Positions 10,917 to 20,625 of a DNA stretch of 64,000 bases are shown here, piece by piece. The DNA lies in NCBI GenBank assembly GCA_017311185.1, contig JAESUZ010000761.1, positions 434,001 through 498,000 on the forward strand. The letters are read 5' to 3'. Made by a program: the position numbers and the translations under genes. The notes under the pieces were generated by a model that searched no databases, had not been told where the DNA came from, and saw nothing but the letters and a program-made list of their open reading frames with translations. Numbering within the stretch: position 1 is the stretch's first letter; each line of letters opens with the position of its first letter. Origin of the DNA: Proteles cristata cristata. Taxonomy: Eukaryota > Chordata > Mammalia > Carnivora > Hyaenidae.

Positions 10917-11031
10917 TTTTCTTTTTTTAAGTAAGCTCCACACCAACATGGGGCGCGAACTCATGACCTCAAAACCAAGAGTTGAATGCTCTATCCACTG
11001 AGCTCCCCCAGCCAGGTGCCCCCCCACCCAC
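10917..11031 (-). repeat. Short tRNA-type SINE with target duplication
   Basis: CAGAAGCCCACTCTT occurs at 10902-10916 and 11032-11046, a perfect 15-bp duplication, so this short class also mobilised by the L1-type mechanism. Confidence 0.85.
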
Positions 11032-11046
11032 CAGAAGCCCACTCTT

Positions 11047-11690
11047 GCCACGATGCTAAAGGGCCATCCTTGGGTCAGGTTTCCGCCTCACTCCAGTGGA
11101 TCGCGACCCTGAAACAAAAACAGCCTGCCGCGTTGCCCACAGAACCCCCCAGTTACAGCTTGAAGAAGAGGTCACATGTCTGACACCAAACAGTATTTCA
11201 GAATTTCTTCAGGACTGAAATTCTGATTTATGTTTGCATCCGCCTCAGAGATGTGCTCAGTAAGTGATGGTTGGATTGGATTCCGGCCTCTTCCCACGGC
11301 TGTCTTTTCCCCTTCCCAGGCCTACCCCCACCCCACGCACATCAAGATTCACCATCAAGAATGCATCCCTCTCCAGTCCCTGCTGGACGCCGAGGTCTTA
11401 GATCAGTTTCATTATTGTCATTCATTTTGGCCTTCTTTCTACATGTACTCACAGGGTTCATGCTGTATGTCCCTAACCAGATCGTCTGCTTCTAGAGAGC
11501 AGGAACTCGCCCACCTCAACTTCAGAGCTGGAAGGAATCTTGATGTGTCTCCTTCTACTATATCTTCTCGTCTAATGCCAGAATCGCTTTATGATATCTC
11601 TGACAACTTTTGCTCTAGTCTCTTGAGGGTCCTGGGGCCCTCCCTCCCTGAAGAGGTCTGGCTCAGTGTAGGAATATAAGAAGAGGCTAA
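11047..11690. other. Intergenic stretch, no gene seen
   Basis: No exon recognised. A 149-codon plus-strand frame at 11230-11679 has no familiar domain and sits in sequence with scattered old-repeat character. Confidence 0.5.
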
Positions 11691-11691
11691 A

Positions 11692-11896
11692 GGGGTGCCT
11701 GGGTGGCTTAGTCGGTTAAGCATCCGGCTTTCGCTTGGGTCGTGATCTCGCGGTTCGTGGGTTCGGGCCCTGCGTCGGGCTCTGAGCTAACTGCCAGCTC
11801 AGAGCCTGGAGCCTGTTTCAGTCTGTGACTCCCTCTCTCTCTGACCCTCCCCTGCTCACTCTCTCTCTTCTCCCAAAAAAAAAAAAAAAAAAAAAA
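11692..11896 (+). repeat. Young tRNA-Lys SINE
   Basis: Long poly-A tail; AAGAGGCTAAA before and AAGAGGCTGAA after form the target duplication. Confidence 0.88.
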
Positions 11897-11910
11897 AAGA
11901 GGCTGAACAC

Positions 11911-12030
11911 AGGGCGCTTGGCTGGTTCAGTTGGAAGAGCGTGTGACTCTTGATCTCGGGGTCGTGAATTCAAGCCCCACACTGGGTGTGAAGCCTACTT
12001 AAAATAAATAAATACACTTTAAAAATAAAG
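11911..12030 (+). repeat. Short tRNA-type SINE
   Basis: Head followed at once by CCTACTTAAAATAAATAAAT; no (TC)n tract. Confidence 0.8.
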
Positions 12031-12036
12031 ATGCTA

Positions 12037-12252
12037 GGGGCGCCTGGGTGGCTTAGTCGGTTGAGCATCCGACTTTCGCTTAGGTCACGATCTCGTGGTT
12101 CGTGGGTTCGAGCCCCGCGTCGGGCTCTGTGCTGACAGCCAGCTCAGAGCCTGGAGCCTGTTTCAGTCTGTGACTCCCTCTCTCTCTGACCCTCCCCTAC
12201 TCACGCTGTCTCTCTCTCCTAGAAATAAATAAAAATATTTAAAAAATAAAAA
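12037..12252 (+). repeat. Young tRNA-Lys SINE in the tail of a short SINE
   Basis: AAAATAAAGATGCTA flanks both ends (about 12022-12036 and 12252-12266), showing insertion into the tail of the previous element. Confidence 0.88.
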
Positions 12253-12269
12253 AAATAAAGATGCTAAAT

Positions 12270-13409
12270 ACAATGTTGTTGAATTCAAGCTACTTCTCAG
12301 CCTTAAGGCTGAGTTTGCTCCTGGCTGGGAGTGGGGTACAGGAGACGAAGAACACTGAGAAATGAACAACTTTTTTGGCTAAACATATGGGGAAGGTTTT
12401 CAACAATCTTACGTCCAGGCTATAATTCATGTGTTGTGATTCAGCTCTTGCCCAGTGTTATTTAGGGTAAGTGAATTACAAAACATCAAGTCAAATACCT
12501 CTTTTTTTTTTTCCCTCCCTCAGGAGAGGCTCGGAGCATAATCATTCGGGATGACATTGAACTAGGGGCTGGACAGGCATCTCATCCACGCAGCTAACTC
12601 TTGGCAGGAGTTGCGCCACTTAGAAAGCCCTTTCCAAAGCTTCCACTCATTAGGACTTTTAGCAGCATTATCATAATTCTAACAAAAGAAGAAACCAAAA
12701 CCTGAATTCGGTTCCGAGGGTTGCAGAGGGTCCTTAAACCCTGGTGTTCAGTGTCCAAAAAGTCTAGCAAATTCCTCAGATTCCCCCTGCCCAGTTCTGT
12801 AAAATGTTTACCTGTGTGCCAGGAGTGACCTATGCGGCCAGCAGGCGTTGCTTCCTGGGTGGCGTGACTTCAGGGGTTCTCCTCCCCCTTCCCACCCCAC
12901 TCAGCGGCCAGCTCGGCTGAAAGGTCACTGCTAGAACTTCTCACCTTTGCTAGAACTTCTCTCCTTTGCTTGAAGTATGATCCCTGTTCAATTCAGAGAC
13001 ACCTTGGGATTGGTGTTGCTTTAACGCCATTAGCAATCCCAGATCTGGCTGAATAAGTTTCAGAGCCTTTCTTAAGAGGAGTGGGTTTTTTTTTCACGGG
13101 AAAAATGAAACGCATCACACAAGTCATAAATATTAATTATGGAAAAGGAAGCCGGCTGGCTAGAGCAGGAGCGACTGCCCGAGCAGACCCGCAGCATGAT
13201 ACGGGGGAGCTGGGGGGTGGGTGGTACTGGGTTCATCTGCAGCCCATTTGGAAAGATGTGCAGTGGGACTATCTCACTACAGACTGCACAAATCAATCCA
13301 GATACTAAGTGTGAACACAAAACTTTACGACTTACAGAAAAATATAGGATGATTGTTACGAGCTCGGGGAAAGGAGACTTTCTTAAAATTAAAAAGAAAA
13401 ACAGAAAAA
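12270..13409. other. Intergenic stretch, no gene seen
   Basis: About 1.1 kb of apparently unique sequence. A short near-repeat is visible (CTAGAACTTCTCACCTTTGC and CTAGAACTTCTCTCCTTTGC, 12932-12970). No exon recognised. Confidence 0.5.
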
Positions 13410-13571
13410 GGGGCGCCTGGGTGGCTCAGTTAGTTAAGCATCCAACTTCAGCTCAGCTCATGATCTCACCATCTATGAGTTCAGAGCCCCACGTCCGGCT
13501 CTGTGCTCTCAGGGCAAAGGCTGCTTCAGATCCTCTGTCCGCCCTCTCTCTCTTCCCCTCCCCAGCTCATG

Positions 13572-13610
<39 letters not shown>

Positions 13611-13632
13611 AAATAAATAAATATTTTTAAAA
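13410..13632 (+). repeat. tRNA-Lys SINE with long (TC)n
   Basis: The TC tract at about 13574-13610 is expanded to more than 30 bases, then AAATAAATAAATATTT. Confidence 0.87.
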
Positions 13633-13734
13633 AATTAAAACAAACCCAGCAAACAAAAGCAACACAGACCACAAAGAGAAGAAATTTGATACACTAGCTC
13701 CACCAAAAACAAATCAAAAGATATCTTAAGACAG

Positions 13735-14075
13735 AGATTTTTAACTCTGCTGCACACGAGAATCACCTGAGGAGCCTTTAAAAAAATCTTAGTGTTCTGG
13801 GGCACCTGGTGGCTCAGTTGGTTAAGTGTCCGACTTCGGCTCAGGTCATGATCTCCCAGTTCGTGGGTTCAAGCCCCGCATCGGGCTCTGTGCTGACAGC
13901 TAGTTCAGAGCCTGGAGCCTGCTTCAGATTCTGTATCTCCCTCTCTCTCTGACCCTCCCCTGCTCACGCTGTCTCTCTCTCTCTCAGAAAAAAAAAAAAA
14001 CATTAAAAAATTAAAAATAAATAAATAAATAAAAATCCCAGTGTTCCATCTCCTTGGGGCATAGGCCTTCGGTAC
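13735..14075 (+). mobile_element. MER5A-like hAT element split by a SINE
   Basis: GAGAATCACCTGAGGAGCCT is the MER5A signature; its continuation (CCCAGTGTTCCATCTCCTTG) follows the SINE. Confidence 0.65.
13798..14030 (+). repeat. tRNA-Lys SINE inside the MER5A-like element
   Basis: AAAAATCTTAGTGTTC before and AAAAATCCCAGTGTTC after form a target duplication with two mismatches. Confidence 0.85.
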
Positions 14076-14124
14076 AGCTTCACCCCTAACATTTGCAGGG
14101 CCTAGAACAAGAGTAGCAGTGGAG

Positions 14125-14227
14125 AGGTGCCTAGCGGGCTTAGTCGGTGGAGCATGTGACTCTTGATCTTGGGGTTGTGAGTTCGAGTCCCATGCTGGGG
14201 CTAGAGTTTACTTAAAAAAAGAAAAAC
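14125..14227 (+). repeat. Short tRNA-type SINE
   Basis: Bounded by CAGTGGAGA on both sides (14116-14124 and about 14231-14239). Confidence 0.78.
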
Positions 14228-14324
14228 TACCAGTGGAGATTCACATAATGAGGTCTAAATATTTAACAGCTACAAATCAAGCTAACAAATTGCTAAATAA
14301 AATGTTTTTCTATCTTCCCATCTT

Positions 14325-14549
14325 TTTTAAATAAATTTTTTAAATGTTTTATTTATTTCAGAGAGAGAGAGGGACAGCATGAGCAGGGGAGGGTCAGAGA
14401 GAGAGGGAGACACAGAATGTGAAACAGGCTCCAGGCTCTGAGCTAGCTGTCAGCACAGAGACCGACACGGGGCTCGAACCCACGAACCGTGAGATCATGA
14501 CCTGAGCCGAAGTCAGATGCTCAACCGACTGAGCCACCCAGGTGCCCCC
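14325..14549 (-). repeat. tRNA-Lys SINE
   Basis: Minus-strand copy; CCCATCTTTT-like text flanks both ends. Confidence 0.85.
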
Positions 14550-14897
14550 CCACCCCCATCTTTCCATCTTAACAAATAAACCTTCATAACAATTTGGGTG
14601 CCTGGACCAAGGTAGAAGAATGGGGTTATGGGCTTTGCAGGGTGTCAGGTGGGAGCACATCCCTCTGTCTGTGTGGACTTGACACTGAGGAGGGTTTTCC
14701 AAAGCAGAGCCCAGGGCAGGGGTCTCTCCTACATTGGTCTTAGGGTGGAACTGCCTGAGCACCTGTACTTTTTTGTTAACTTTTCATCGATGTTCACACA
14801 TATAGATACATGCATAGAAAAGTACACTAACTATAGATGCACAGTTTGATGAATGTTCACAAATATATCGATTTAGGACATATAAATATATCATAGA

Positions 14898-15016
14898 ATT
14901 TTTTTTAAGCACTCTCTACAGCCAACCCTGAGATCAAGATACATGCAGGGTATGTGGGGGGCTCAGTCAGTTCAGCGACCAACTCTTGGTTTCAGCTCAG
15001 GTCATGATCTCACGCC
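14898..15016. repeat. Two SINE fragments, opposite strands
   Basis: A minus-strand short-SINE fragment (AAGCACTCTCTACAGCCAAC) is followed by a plus-strand head fragment (GGGGGGCTCAGTCAGTTCAG to GGTCATGATCTCACG), which stops abruptly. Confidence 0.6.
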
Positions 15017-15059
15017 CAAATATCCAGCCCAAATATCATCTCCATGAATCCATAGGATG

Positions 15060-15400
15060 CCAGGGTCAGGGGGACCTCAGAGATCTGCCAGTCTGCCCCT
15101 CCCCCCTGTTACCAATGGGGAAACTGAGCCTGGGAAAGACTGGCATTTGGCCCAAGGCTACTTGGGAGATAGCAGCTGAGCAGGGAGTGAAGCCCTGGTG
15201 CCGGGCTCTGCACTCTCATCATAGAAGTTGCTTCCCTGGGAGCCATCACGCACTTTTTCTCATCACATCCTATGGTGTATGTATGTGCACCTGATCCCAC
15301 CTAAACGAGGGTATCCTATGTCCACTCACTGAACCAAAATTTATGGAGTGCCTACCATGTGCCAGGCAGTGGTGAGGTGGACAGAGAAGGCTCCGGCCTC
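15060..15400 (+). repeat. MIR relics
   Basis: ACCAATGGGGAAACTGAGCC (15111-) and GAGTGCCTACCATGTGCCAG (15345-) are MIR-core and MIR-like motifs. Confidence 0.55.
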
Positions 15401-15687
15401 ATGGCACGGAAGTGTGGAGGTGAAAACAGAGGAGGTGTGTGATGTGACAGAGAATCGTAGGCACCGACCATCACGTGCCGTGGTTTGTTGCCCCGGTCGG
15501 GAGAGAACACACCCAGATGACTTTAAACTCGCATCCCCTTACCAGACCACGCAAGCCTGTGATCTGTTGTGCGTGAATATTTTTAGAATTCCCATCATCT
15601 TCTGATGATCAGAAACACATTGTGATTTGTGTGTGTCTTAAAGGGGTTAATTTGTTTAATGTAAATATTTAAAATGTACCGTAATCT

Positions 15688-15881
15688 CGGGGGCACTGGG
15701 TGGCTTGGCTGGTTGAGTGTCTGACTTCGGCTCAGGTCATGATCTCAAGGTTCACGAGTTGGAGCCCCACACTGGGCTCACTGCTGTCACCAGAGCCCGC
15801 TTTGGATCCTCTGTCCTGCTCTCTTTGCCCCTCCCCATTTGCACTCTCTCAAAAGTAAATAAAACATTAAAAAATTTATGA
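15688..15881 (+). repeat. tRNA-Lys SINE
   Basis: AAATGTACCGTAAT before and AAATGTACTACAAT after form a diverged target duplication, so this is an older copy. Confidence 0.82.
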
Positions 15882-15910
15882 AATGTACTACAATTTTTGT
15901 AAAGCTATTT

Positions 15911-16141
15911 TTTAATTATTACTATTATTTTTTAATGTTTTACTTATTTCTGAGAGAGACACACATACAGTGTGAGCAGGGGAGGGTGAGAGAGAGAGGG
16001 AGGCACAGAATCCGAAATAGGCTCCAGGTTCTGGGCTAGCTGTCAGCACAGAGCCCGACGCGGGGCTTGAACCCACAAACCGTGAGATCATGACCTGAGC
16101 CAAAGTCGGGCGCTTAACCGACTGAGCCACCCAGGCGCCCC
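15911..16141 (-). repeat. tRNA-Lys SINE
   Basis: Perfect target duplication TTGTAAAGCTATTTT on both sides. Confidence 0.9.
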
Positions 16142-16890
16142 TTGTAAAGCTATTTTAGCATTTCTTCATTTGGTAATGCACTGGGATCACGCTCCCCTCC
16201 AACCCCCAACCATGGAAGCGTTCCGCAGCCCTCAGAGTCTCTGCGGGACCCTAATGTGGGGTACGTGTCAACTCCTCAAAGGCAGGAGGAAGTCCTAATG
16301 CTGGGCCCACAGCTGCATTTATATTTGTTGGGGAGATCATGATCAAAGGCAAGTTCACCACTGTGTCCTCTAGCCTGTGTGGGATAAGGAGGCAGATAAA
16401 TCACCCAACAGCCAGCCAGACCTGGGACTTATCGCCCCAGAATGCTCAGAGAACGTCCCCAGCTTCTTCCTCCAGGGATTTTGTTTACCCTGAGCGCGCA
16501 GTCAGTAGGAGCTGGGAGCCCATAAAGTTTGAGCCAGGGAGAGAGACCCCAGCCTCCACAGACAGGTCTGTAAGTCGGGAGGTGACGGGCTGATCTCAAG
16601 GACATGCTCCTGGGATCAGCAGGGGCTTCTCTCATTGTCCCTACGGAGACAGCATGGAGTTGGAGGCATTTGCTCTCCGCAGCAGACTGTCTCTTTCGCC
16701 CGGCTGGCCCCAGTGGCCAGACACTGTCTGTTCGTGTGACGTGTGGGAGAGGACAACACACAGCAGGCTTGGCCAGGTGCAAGGGCACCTGCACTGCGGG
16801 CCGGAGGGGGGCTTGGGGCCGCTGCTCTGTGTCACAAGCCAGGTGGCCTGCACATGGCCCTGATTTGTTTTGTGTTTTCAGTTATACAAA
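16142..16890. other. Intergenic stretch, no gene seen
   Basis: About 750 bases without a recognised repeat. Overlapping short frames occur on both strands; none resembles a known protein. Confidence 0.45.
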
Positions 16891-16892
16891 TA

Positions 16893-17322
16893 CATGTTTA
16901 TCCTAGTCTGTCTGGGTCGCTGTAAGAAAATACCACAGACGGGATAGCTTATGAGCAATAGAAATTCATTTTCTGGGGCACCCAGGGAGCTTAGTCGGCT
17001 AAGTGTCTGACTTCGGCTTGCGTCATGATCTCACGGTTCTTGAGTTCGAGCCCCGCATCGGGCTTTCTGCTGCCAGCACAGAGCCCACTTCAGATCCTCC
17101 CTCTCCCACTCTCTCTGCCCTTCCCCCGCTTACGTTCTATCTCTTTCTCTCAAAATAAATGCATAAATGTTAAAAATTTTATTTTTTCACAGTTCTGGAC
17201 ACTGGGAAGTCTGAGGCCAAGACAACAGCAGATTCAGTGTCTGGTGAGGACACACATGTATTTTTTTGTTATATCCTCACATGGAGGACAGGGTGAGGGA
17301 TCCCTCTGGGGGCTCTTCTTCT
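16893..17322 (-). mobile_element. MaLR LTR (MLT1/MST type) split by a SINE
   Basis: On plus it reads TAGTCTGTCTGGGTCGCTGT, AGAAAATACCACAGACGGG, CACAGTTCTGGACACTGGG and CAGATTCAGTGTCTGGTGAG, the reverse complement of the 3' half of a MaLR LTR. Non-coding relic. Confidence 0.78.
16975..17176 (+). repeat. tRNA-Lys SINE inside the MaLR LTR
   Basis: Inserted at AAATTCATTTTCT, with a diverged copy of the site after its tail. Confidence 0.82.
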
Positions 17323-17337
17323 ATTTCTTTTTTAATT

Positions 17338-17366
17338 TTTTTTTACAAATAGTTTATTGTCAAATT
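17338..17366 (-). mobile_element. Very short L1 3'-tail stub
   Basis: ACAAATAGTTTATTGTCAAA is the reverse complement of the terminal bases of the L1 at 603-627. Only about 25-30 bases of L1 remain before the T-rich tail of a SINE. Confidence 0.6.
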
Positions 17367-17580
17367 TCTTTTTTAATTTTATTTATTTTGAGAGAGAGAG
17401 TGAGAAAGAAAGAGGGAGAGCAAGTGAGGGAGGGGCAGAGAGAGAGAGAGAGATGGCGAGAATCCCAAGCAGTCTCCACATTGTCAGCAAGGAGTCTGAC
17501 ACAGGGCTCAGTCCCACAAACCATGAGATCATGACCTGAGCTGAAATTGAGCTAAGGCACTTAGCTGACTAAGCTGCCCA
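17367..17580 (-). repeat. tRNA-Lys SINE
   Basis: First of a stack of four minus-strand SINEs; the head is damaged (AAGCTGCCCAGG). Confidence 0.75.
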
Positions 17581-17772
17581 GGAGAGAGAGAGACAGACTG
17601 ACAGAGGCATGAGCGGGGAAGGGGCACAGAGAGGGAGACACAGAATCTGAAGCAGGCTCCAGGCTCTGAGCTGTCAGCACAGAGCCCAATGTGGGGCTCG
17701 AACTCACAGACCATGAGATCATGACCTGAGCTGAAGTCAGACACCTAACCCACTGAGCCACCCAGGCGCCCC
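17581..17772 (-). repeat. tRNA-Lys SINE, tail missing
   Basis: Starts directly in the GAGAGAGAG tract and ends CACCCAGGCGCCCC. Confidence 0.8.
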
Positions 17773-17790
17773 TTAAAGATTTTATTTTTA

Positions 17791-18011
17791 TTTTTTTATT
17801 TTTTTTAATGTTTTATTTATTTCCAGGAGAGAGAGAGAGACAGCGTGAGCAGGGGAGGGTCAGAGAGAGAGGGAGTCAAGACTGAAACAGGCTCCAGGCT
17901 CTGAGCTGGCAGTCAGCACAGAGCCCGAAGCGGGGCTCGAACCCACGAACCGCGAGATCATGACCTAAGCGAAAGTCGGACGCTTAACCAACTAAGCCAC
18001 CCAGGCGCCCC
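17791..18011 (-). repeat. Young tRNA-Lys SINE nested in a short SINE tail
   Basis: TTAAAGATTTTATTTTTA occurs on both sides (17774-17791 and 18012-18029). Confidence 0.88.
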
Positions 18012-18118
18012 TTAAAGATTTTATTTTTAAGCAATCTCTACCTCCAATGTGGGGCTTGAATCCACAACTCCAAGATCAAGAGTCACAAATTCCACTGACT
18101 GATCTAGCCAGGTGCCCC
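18012..18118 (-). repeat. Short tRNA-type SINE
   Basis: Ends ATCTAGCCAGGTGCCCC; its tail was the target of the previous SINE. Confidence 0.78.
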
Positions 18119-18197
18119 TTGGATGATTATTCTTTTAAAATACATTTACTTTTTATTATTACTAAAGGAATTCATACTTCTCTACCAAAAACAAAAT

Positions 18198-18428
18198 GAG
18201 GGATGGCTGGGTGGCCCAGTCAGTTAAGCGTCCGACTTTGGCTCAGGTCACGATCACATGGTTTGTGGGTTCGAGCCCCGCGTCGGGCTCTGTGCTGAAT
18301 GCTTGCTCGGAGTCTGGATCCTGCTTCAGATTCTGTGTCTCCCTCTCTGACCCTCCCCTGCTCACGCTCTGTCTCACTCTCTCTCTCTCAAAAATAAATA
18401 AATGTAAAAAAACAACTTAAAAAAAAAC
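18198..18428 (+). repeat. tRNA-Lys SINE
   Basis: Plus copy starting GGATGGCTGGGTGGCCCAG; the tail is broken by AACAACTT. Confidence 0.83.
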
Positions 18429-18614
18429 ACCAAAATGGAACAATGGAAAGTAAAAATGATCTACATCTGAGTCCTAGTCCCAATCCTCAAGATAATTCAT
18501 ATGCAGTCTTACAGATTTTTAGGTTGCTGCGTTCAAACATTTTTTAAACAAAAATGGAGTTGTTCCTAGCATACTGTTCTGCCATTTGCTTTTTTACCTG
18601 CTCTCAAAATGTTT

Positions 18615-18740
18615 AGGTTCATTCAGACAACAAGTATTTATTGAGCCCCTATTGTGTGCTCAGAAGTTAGGGGACCCAGCAATGTCCTTGCCTTCAAAGA
18701 CTTTGCATTCTAGTGCAGGGGACAGTCATGGATGAGAAAC
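18615..18740 (+). repeat. Ancient MIR/L3-like relic
   Basis: CAAGTATTTATTGAGCCCCT and ATTGTGTGCTCAG resemble old CORE-SINE/CR1 relics. Confidence 0.45.
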
Positions 18741-19360
18741 AAAACACACGAGGAGGGCTGAAACCTGAGAAAGAGATGACGAGTGAGAAAAGCCAACAGG
18801 AAGGCAGTTCGTACAGCTTTATGTCATCTCTTAGCAATTCTGCAGTGTGCGGTGGAGTTTCCAGCCTGTTATCAGTGATGCCGCCAAGAACATCTCTGTG
18901 ACATAAATTTGCATGTCCAGAGGAGCAGATCTTTTTCTTTCTAGGGCTGGCATCTGTTGCCATAGCCACAGCTGAAAGGGGGCTCTAGGGAACCATCAGG
19001 ACATTGGGGGGGGGGTGGCAGAGGGAGGAAGGAAGCTGCAGTGCAGGGAGCGAGCACTGGGTCTGGAGTCACCCTGGAGAACAAATCTCCGCTCTGCCAT
19101 TTGCCTGCCCTCCCTGAACTTCCCCATTTGCAAGACGGGGAACCTCTAATCTGGCAGGGTTATCCCAAGGATCACACAGCATCAGTTTTCTCCACGTTCT
19201 TCCCGGAACAGACAGAAGCAGTTTGTTCTTACATCCATCTACTTATCAGTTACGAGGCAGCCGTCAAAATACATTCAATAGGGACGGAGTTCCCTAATGA
19301 GCGAATGAGCACAATTTGTGGAGTGCCATTTCCTTTCCCTGTGTAGGAGGGGTAGAGCCT
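18741..19360. other. Intergenic stretch with a weak MIR, no gene seen
   Basis: About 19060-19180 has MIR-like text (CTCTGCCATTTGCC, TTCCCCATTTGCAAGACGGG). Otherwise unique; no exon recognised. Confidence 0.45.
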
Positions 19361-19364
19361 CGCT

Positions 19365-19540
19365 GTTTAAATTGTGATCTGGGGACCGGGCAGCCCTGAC
19401 TTCACCTGGGAGCTTGTCAGAAGGACAGAATTGCCATCCCACTTCAGACCCATTGGTTCGATACTTGCACATTAACGAGATCCCCAAGATTTCGTAGGCA
19501 CATGTCAGTCTGAGAACCACTGGTTTAAAGTGGAAGATTA
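19365..19540 (-). mobile_element. MER5A-like hAT element
   Basis: Ends AGTCTGAGAACCACTGGTTT and has ACTTCACCTGGGAGCTTGTC; short hAT-type element without a transposase. Confidence 0.65.
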
Positions 19541-20064
19541 CGTGGCAGATAGAGTTAACTATCTCTTCACATCTCAATTAGAGATTGAAGAGGCTGTGAC
19601 CTAAAACATTCTTCTGGGTTGACTCTGATCTACTCATCCTTTTAGGGAAAGAACTCACAAGACCAGATCATTTCCCTGATCTGCTTCTCAAACCAGGTGT
19701 GGGAATCTAGGCCGCCTTAAGGCCTTGAGCTGTCAGGGCTGCGGAGGGCCTGAGCTGCTACCCTGCCCCCCACCCGGCTCCCCCCTCCCGTCACAGGTGA
19801 GGCCCTGCGAAGGGCTATAATTTGCTCTATAATTTGCTCGGTTACACGCCCACCTGCTGGTGGCCTCAGTCCTGGCTCCCAACCAGTCCTTCCTTCCAGG
19901 TCTCAAAGTTTGGTCCACTATTTTTTTTCCTATGGATTCAGCTCCTCTCTTTAGAAAACAGGATTTTGAAAATATTGGTTTCATAGAAAAAAGAATAATG
20001 TGCTTATTGGAAATTCAAACAACACAAAACTTGCTCCAACCACTCCGCCCTTCGGTATCTATCT

Positions 20065-20625
20065 ACTCAACGGAAAGGAAAACATAGGTCACACACAACA
20101 CCTATGCACAAACGTCAACAACAGCACTGTTTGTAATAGCCGGAAATGGAAACAACCCAAGTGTCCATCTTCTGGGGAATGGAAAAACAAAAACGGTGTA
20201 TTCATGCAGTGAAATATTTGATCATTCAAAAGGACAAAGTACAGAAATGCACCATGACATGAGTGCACACCTTGCGAACATGCCAAGAAAGAAGCCAACC
20301 CTGAAAGACCACGTAGGATTCCATTGAGAGAAACATCCGGATACGGCAAACCCAATGAAACAGAAAGTACAGTAGTGGTTGCCAAGGGCTGGTGGGTGGG
20401 GAAATGGTAAGGGACTACTCATGGGTGGTGGGTTTCCTTTTCGGTGGGGGGGTGGTGTTGGGTTTCCTTTTGGGGTGATCAGGATGTTCTGAAATTAGAC
20501 AGTGGTCATGGCTGTCCAACTCTACGAATATACCAAAAGCTACATGTGAAAAAAACCCTTAAAAGGGTGAATTTTATGGTATGTGACTTACACCTCAATA
20601 AAGCTGTTCTAAAAAAAAAAGGTAG
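20065..20625 (+). repeat. Ancient L1 (L1M type) 3' end
   Basis: Contains GTAATAGCCGGAAATGGAAA, CAAGTGTCCATCTTCTGGGG, CCAAGGGCTGGTGGGTGGGG and the terminal GGTGAATTTTATGGTATGTG with AATAAAGCTGTTCT plus poly-A. A simple GGGT-rich tract sits near 20420-20465. Confidence 0.8.

Noticed and set aside
11230..11679. 149-codon plus-strand frame
   Set aside because: No family resemblance and no flanking gene structure.
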